Source of the DNA: Bacillota bacterium
GTDB lineage: Bacteria; Bacillota; Clostridia; Acetivibrionales; Acetivibrionaceae
Length of the DNA stretch: 16,220 nucleotides
Assembly (NCBI GenBank): GCA_023421115.1
Contig: JAEZUI010000050.1
Location: 1-16,220, forward strand
Reading direction: 5' to 3'
Below the pieces are notes generated by a model, which had not been told where the DNA came from, did no database searches, and worked only from the letters and a program-made list of their open reading frames with translations. Positions 15,267-16,220 of this stretch are shown here, piece after piece. How positions within the stretch are numbered: the stretch's first letter is position 1; each line of letters begins with the position of its first letter. The position numbers and the translations under genes are program-made.

Positions 15267-16103
15267 CTAAATGCAAAAAACCGAATACAAAGGAACCGAC
15301 TTAATCCCATTCTCAAACCCAAAGTTTTTCCCTGAAACCCTGATAGAGTACTTCGGTTTATACTTAGTAACAAACTGGTTTAGGCTTTTTGACCGGAAAT
15401 TGTCCGCAGCTTTAACCTCTATGGGTATGATGTTTCCATCTCTATCCTGGATCACAAAATCTACCTCTGCATTCCCGTTTGACTCCCAGTAATACGGGGT
15501 GTAGCCATTTACGACCAAAGCAGTAGCTACATAGTTTTCTGCCAATGCACCCTTAAAACCTTCAAAGGCGGGCATATCGACCAAAATAGCATTGGAAGGA
15601 ATACCAAACTTGGAACAAAGCAGTCCGTTATCTGTCATGTATACCTTAAAGGAAGCATTATCTGCAAATGCTGAAATAGGCAACTTACCTTCCGCAACCT
15701 TATGACATTTAATAATTACTCCCGAAGCTTTCAGCCAATCTAGTGGTGTTTCATACTCATAAGCCCGGGCTCCTGATTTGATTACTTTATACTGGAACTT
15801 CCTATTGTCCTTTGCAAGTTGAGCCGGAAAACTATTAAATGCCGCCATGATTTTTGTAGTTTTATTAGGAGTTGCATACTTTGCCATATCTGCTATATAA
15901 GCATCATTAATATTCTCTTGAGCTGCTATTACAAAGTTATAATCCTTCTCCCTTAGGTACTCTAGCACTGCTTGTGGCATACCGCCTGTAATGATATATG
16001 ACTTGTACAAATCCATAGCCGTTTCATGAATAGACAAAGGCTTATTATTATCAAAAGAGTCCCTTATCAATTCTACAATCTGCCCTTTATCCAATCTCCC
16101 CAA
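15267..16103 (-). pseudogene. Truncated AAA_14/DUF4143-type ATPase, N-terminal nucleotide-binding domain missing
   Basis: The 278-codon frame matches the C-terminal part of a widespread ATPase family (AAA domain followed by DUF4143): YIITGGMPQAVLEYL, NDAYIADMAKYA, FPAQLAKDNRKFQYKVI, then the nuclease-fold-like end EGFKGALAENYVATAL, YYWESNGNAEVDFVIQ and IPIEVKA. Full proteins are typically over 400 aa and begin with a Walker A domain, absent here. The only in-frame start is a TTG at 16103, and an in-frame TAA lies about 24 nt further upstream. Sequence further upstream reads as a different protein family in another frame, so the gene was probably cut by a deletion or transposition. ATPase function should be lost. 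Confidence 0.8.
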
Positions 16104-16219
16104 ATAACTTTGAGCCGATAGTCCTTATCAATATCAATTAAACCAAGAGCTTCATTCCAAAGTTCTGGTATAGAATCCGCTTTAAATACAATCATAAAGT
16201 CCCATTTGTTTTTCTTACA
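16073..16219 (-). pseudogene. Transposase-like C-terminal fragment, running off the window
   Basis: In the frame shifted from the ATPase remnant, 48 codons are open from the window edge to a TAG at 16073. They read KKNKWDFMIVFKADSIPELW, then a helix-like stretch and RLKVIWGDW. This resembles the inner part of transposases found in clostridial genomes (a MIVFK... plus ...V-WGD pattern). Identity is from memory of the family, not from alignment. The match seems to stop at WGD and the last residues overlap the ATPase remnant, so the junction lies near 16081-16103. It is probably one side of a recombination scar. Confidence 0.4.
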
Positions 16220-16220
16220 A

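Noticed and set aside
1..16220. CRISPR array, tRNA, rRNA or prophage att site
   Set aside because: I saw no regularly spaced repeat units, cloverleaf-like sequence, rRNA segment or paired direct repeats flanking the island.

Overview
The window looks like part of an accessory defence island from an AT-rich, low-GC Gram-positive bacterium, probably a member of the Clostridia. The basis is strong Shine-Dalgarno sites, A/T-rich codons, sigma-A-type promoters, and protein families common in Clostridia. No 16S or other marker is present, so the taxonomic call is an inference. Every gene I accept lies on the minus strand, so the island reads from high to low coordinates.

Right edge (about 15217-16220): a decayed boundary. 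A short transposase-like C-terminal fragment runs into the C-terminal two thirds of an AAA_14/DUF4143-type ATPase that has lost its nucleotide-binding domain. A hairpin follows its stop codon. Positions 14641-15266 hold no gene. Next to drmE this stretch carries two overlapping sigma-A-like promoters directed into the operon.

Core (4996-14628): a class 2 DISARM phage-defence cluster. The order is drmE-like (about 879 aa), drmA (SF2 helicase, 1185 aa), drmB (DUF1998, about 644 aa) and drmMII (5-methylcytosine methyltransferase, 446 aa). drmA and drmB overlap. drmMII follows a 150-nt gap that may contain its own promoter. No drmC (PLD nuclease) gene is visible.

Left part (1-4816): four tightly packed genes follow. 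They are a 713-aa protein with two GHKL ATPase modules (an Hsp90/MORC-like one at the N-terminus and a histidine-kinase one at the C-terminus), a 359-aa response-receiver protein with a non-DNA-binding C-terminal domain, a 130-aa HIT-family nucleotide hydrolase, and a helicase with an N-terminal Vsr/DUF559-like nuclease domain that runs off the left edge.

Proposed logic (inference): DrmMII marks host DNA, and DrmA, DrmB and DrmE act on unmodified invading DNA. The kinase/receiver pair senses or licenses the response. The nuclease-helicase may supply the nuclease role that drmC has elsewhere. DISARM fused in tandem to a phosphorelay, HIT and nuclease-helicase module is the most interesting feature of the window.
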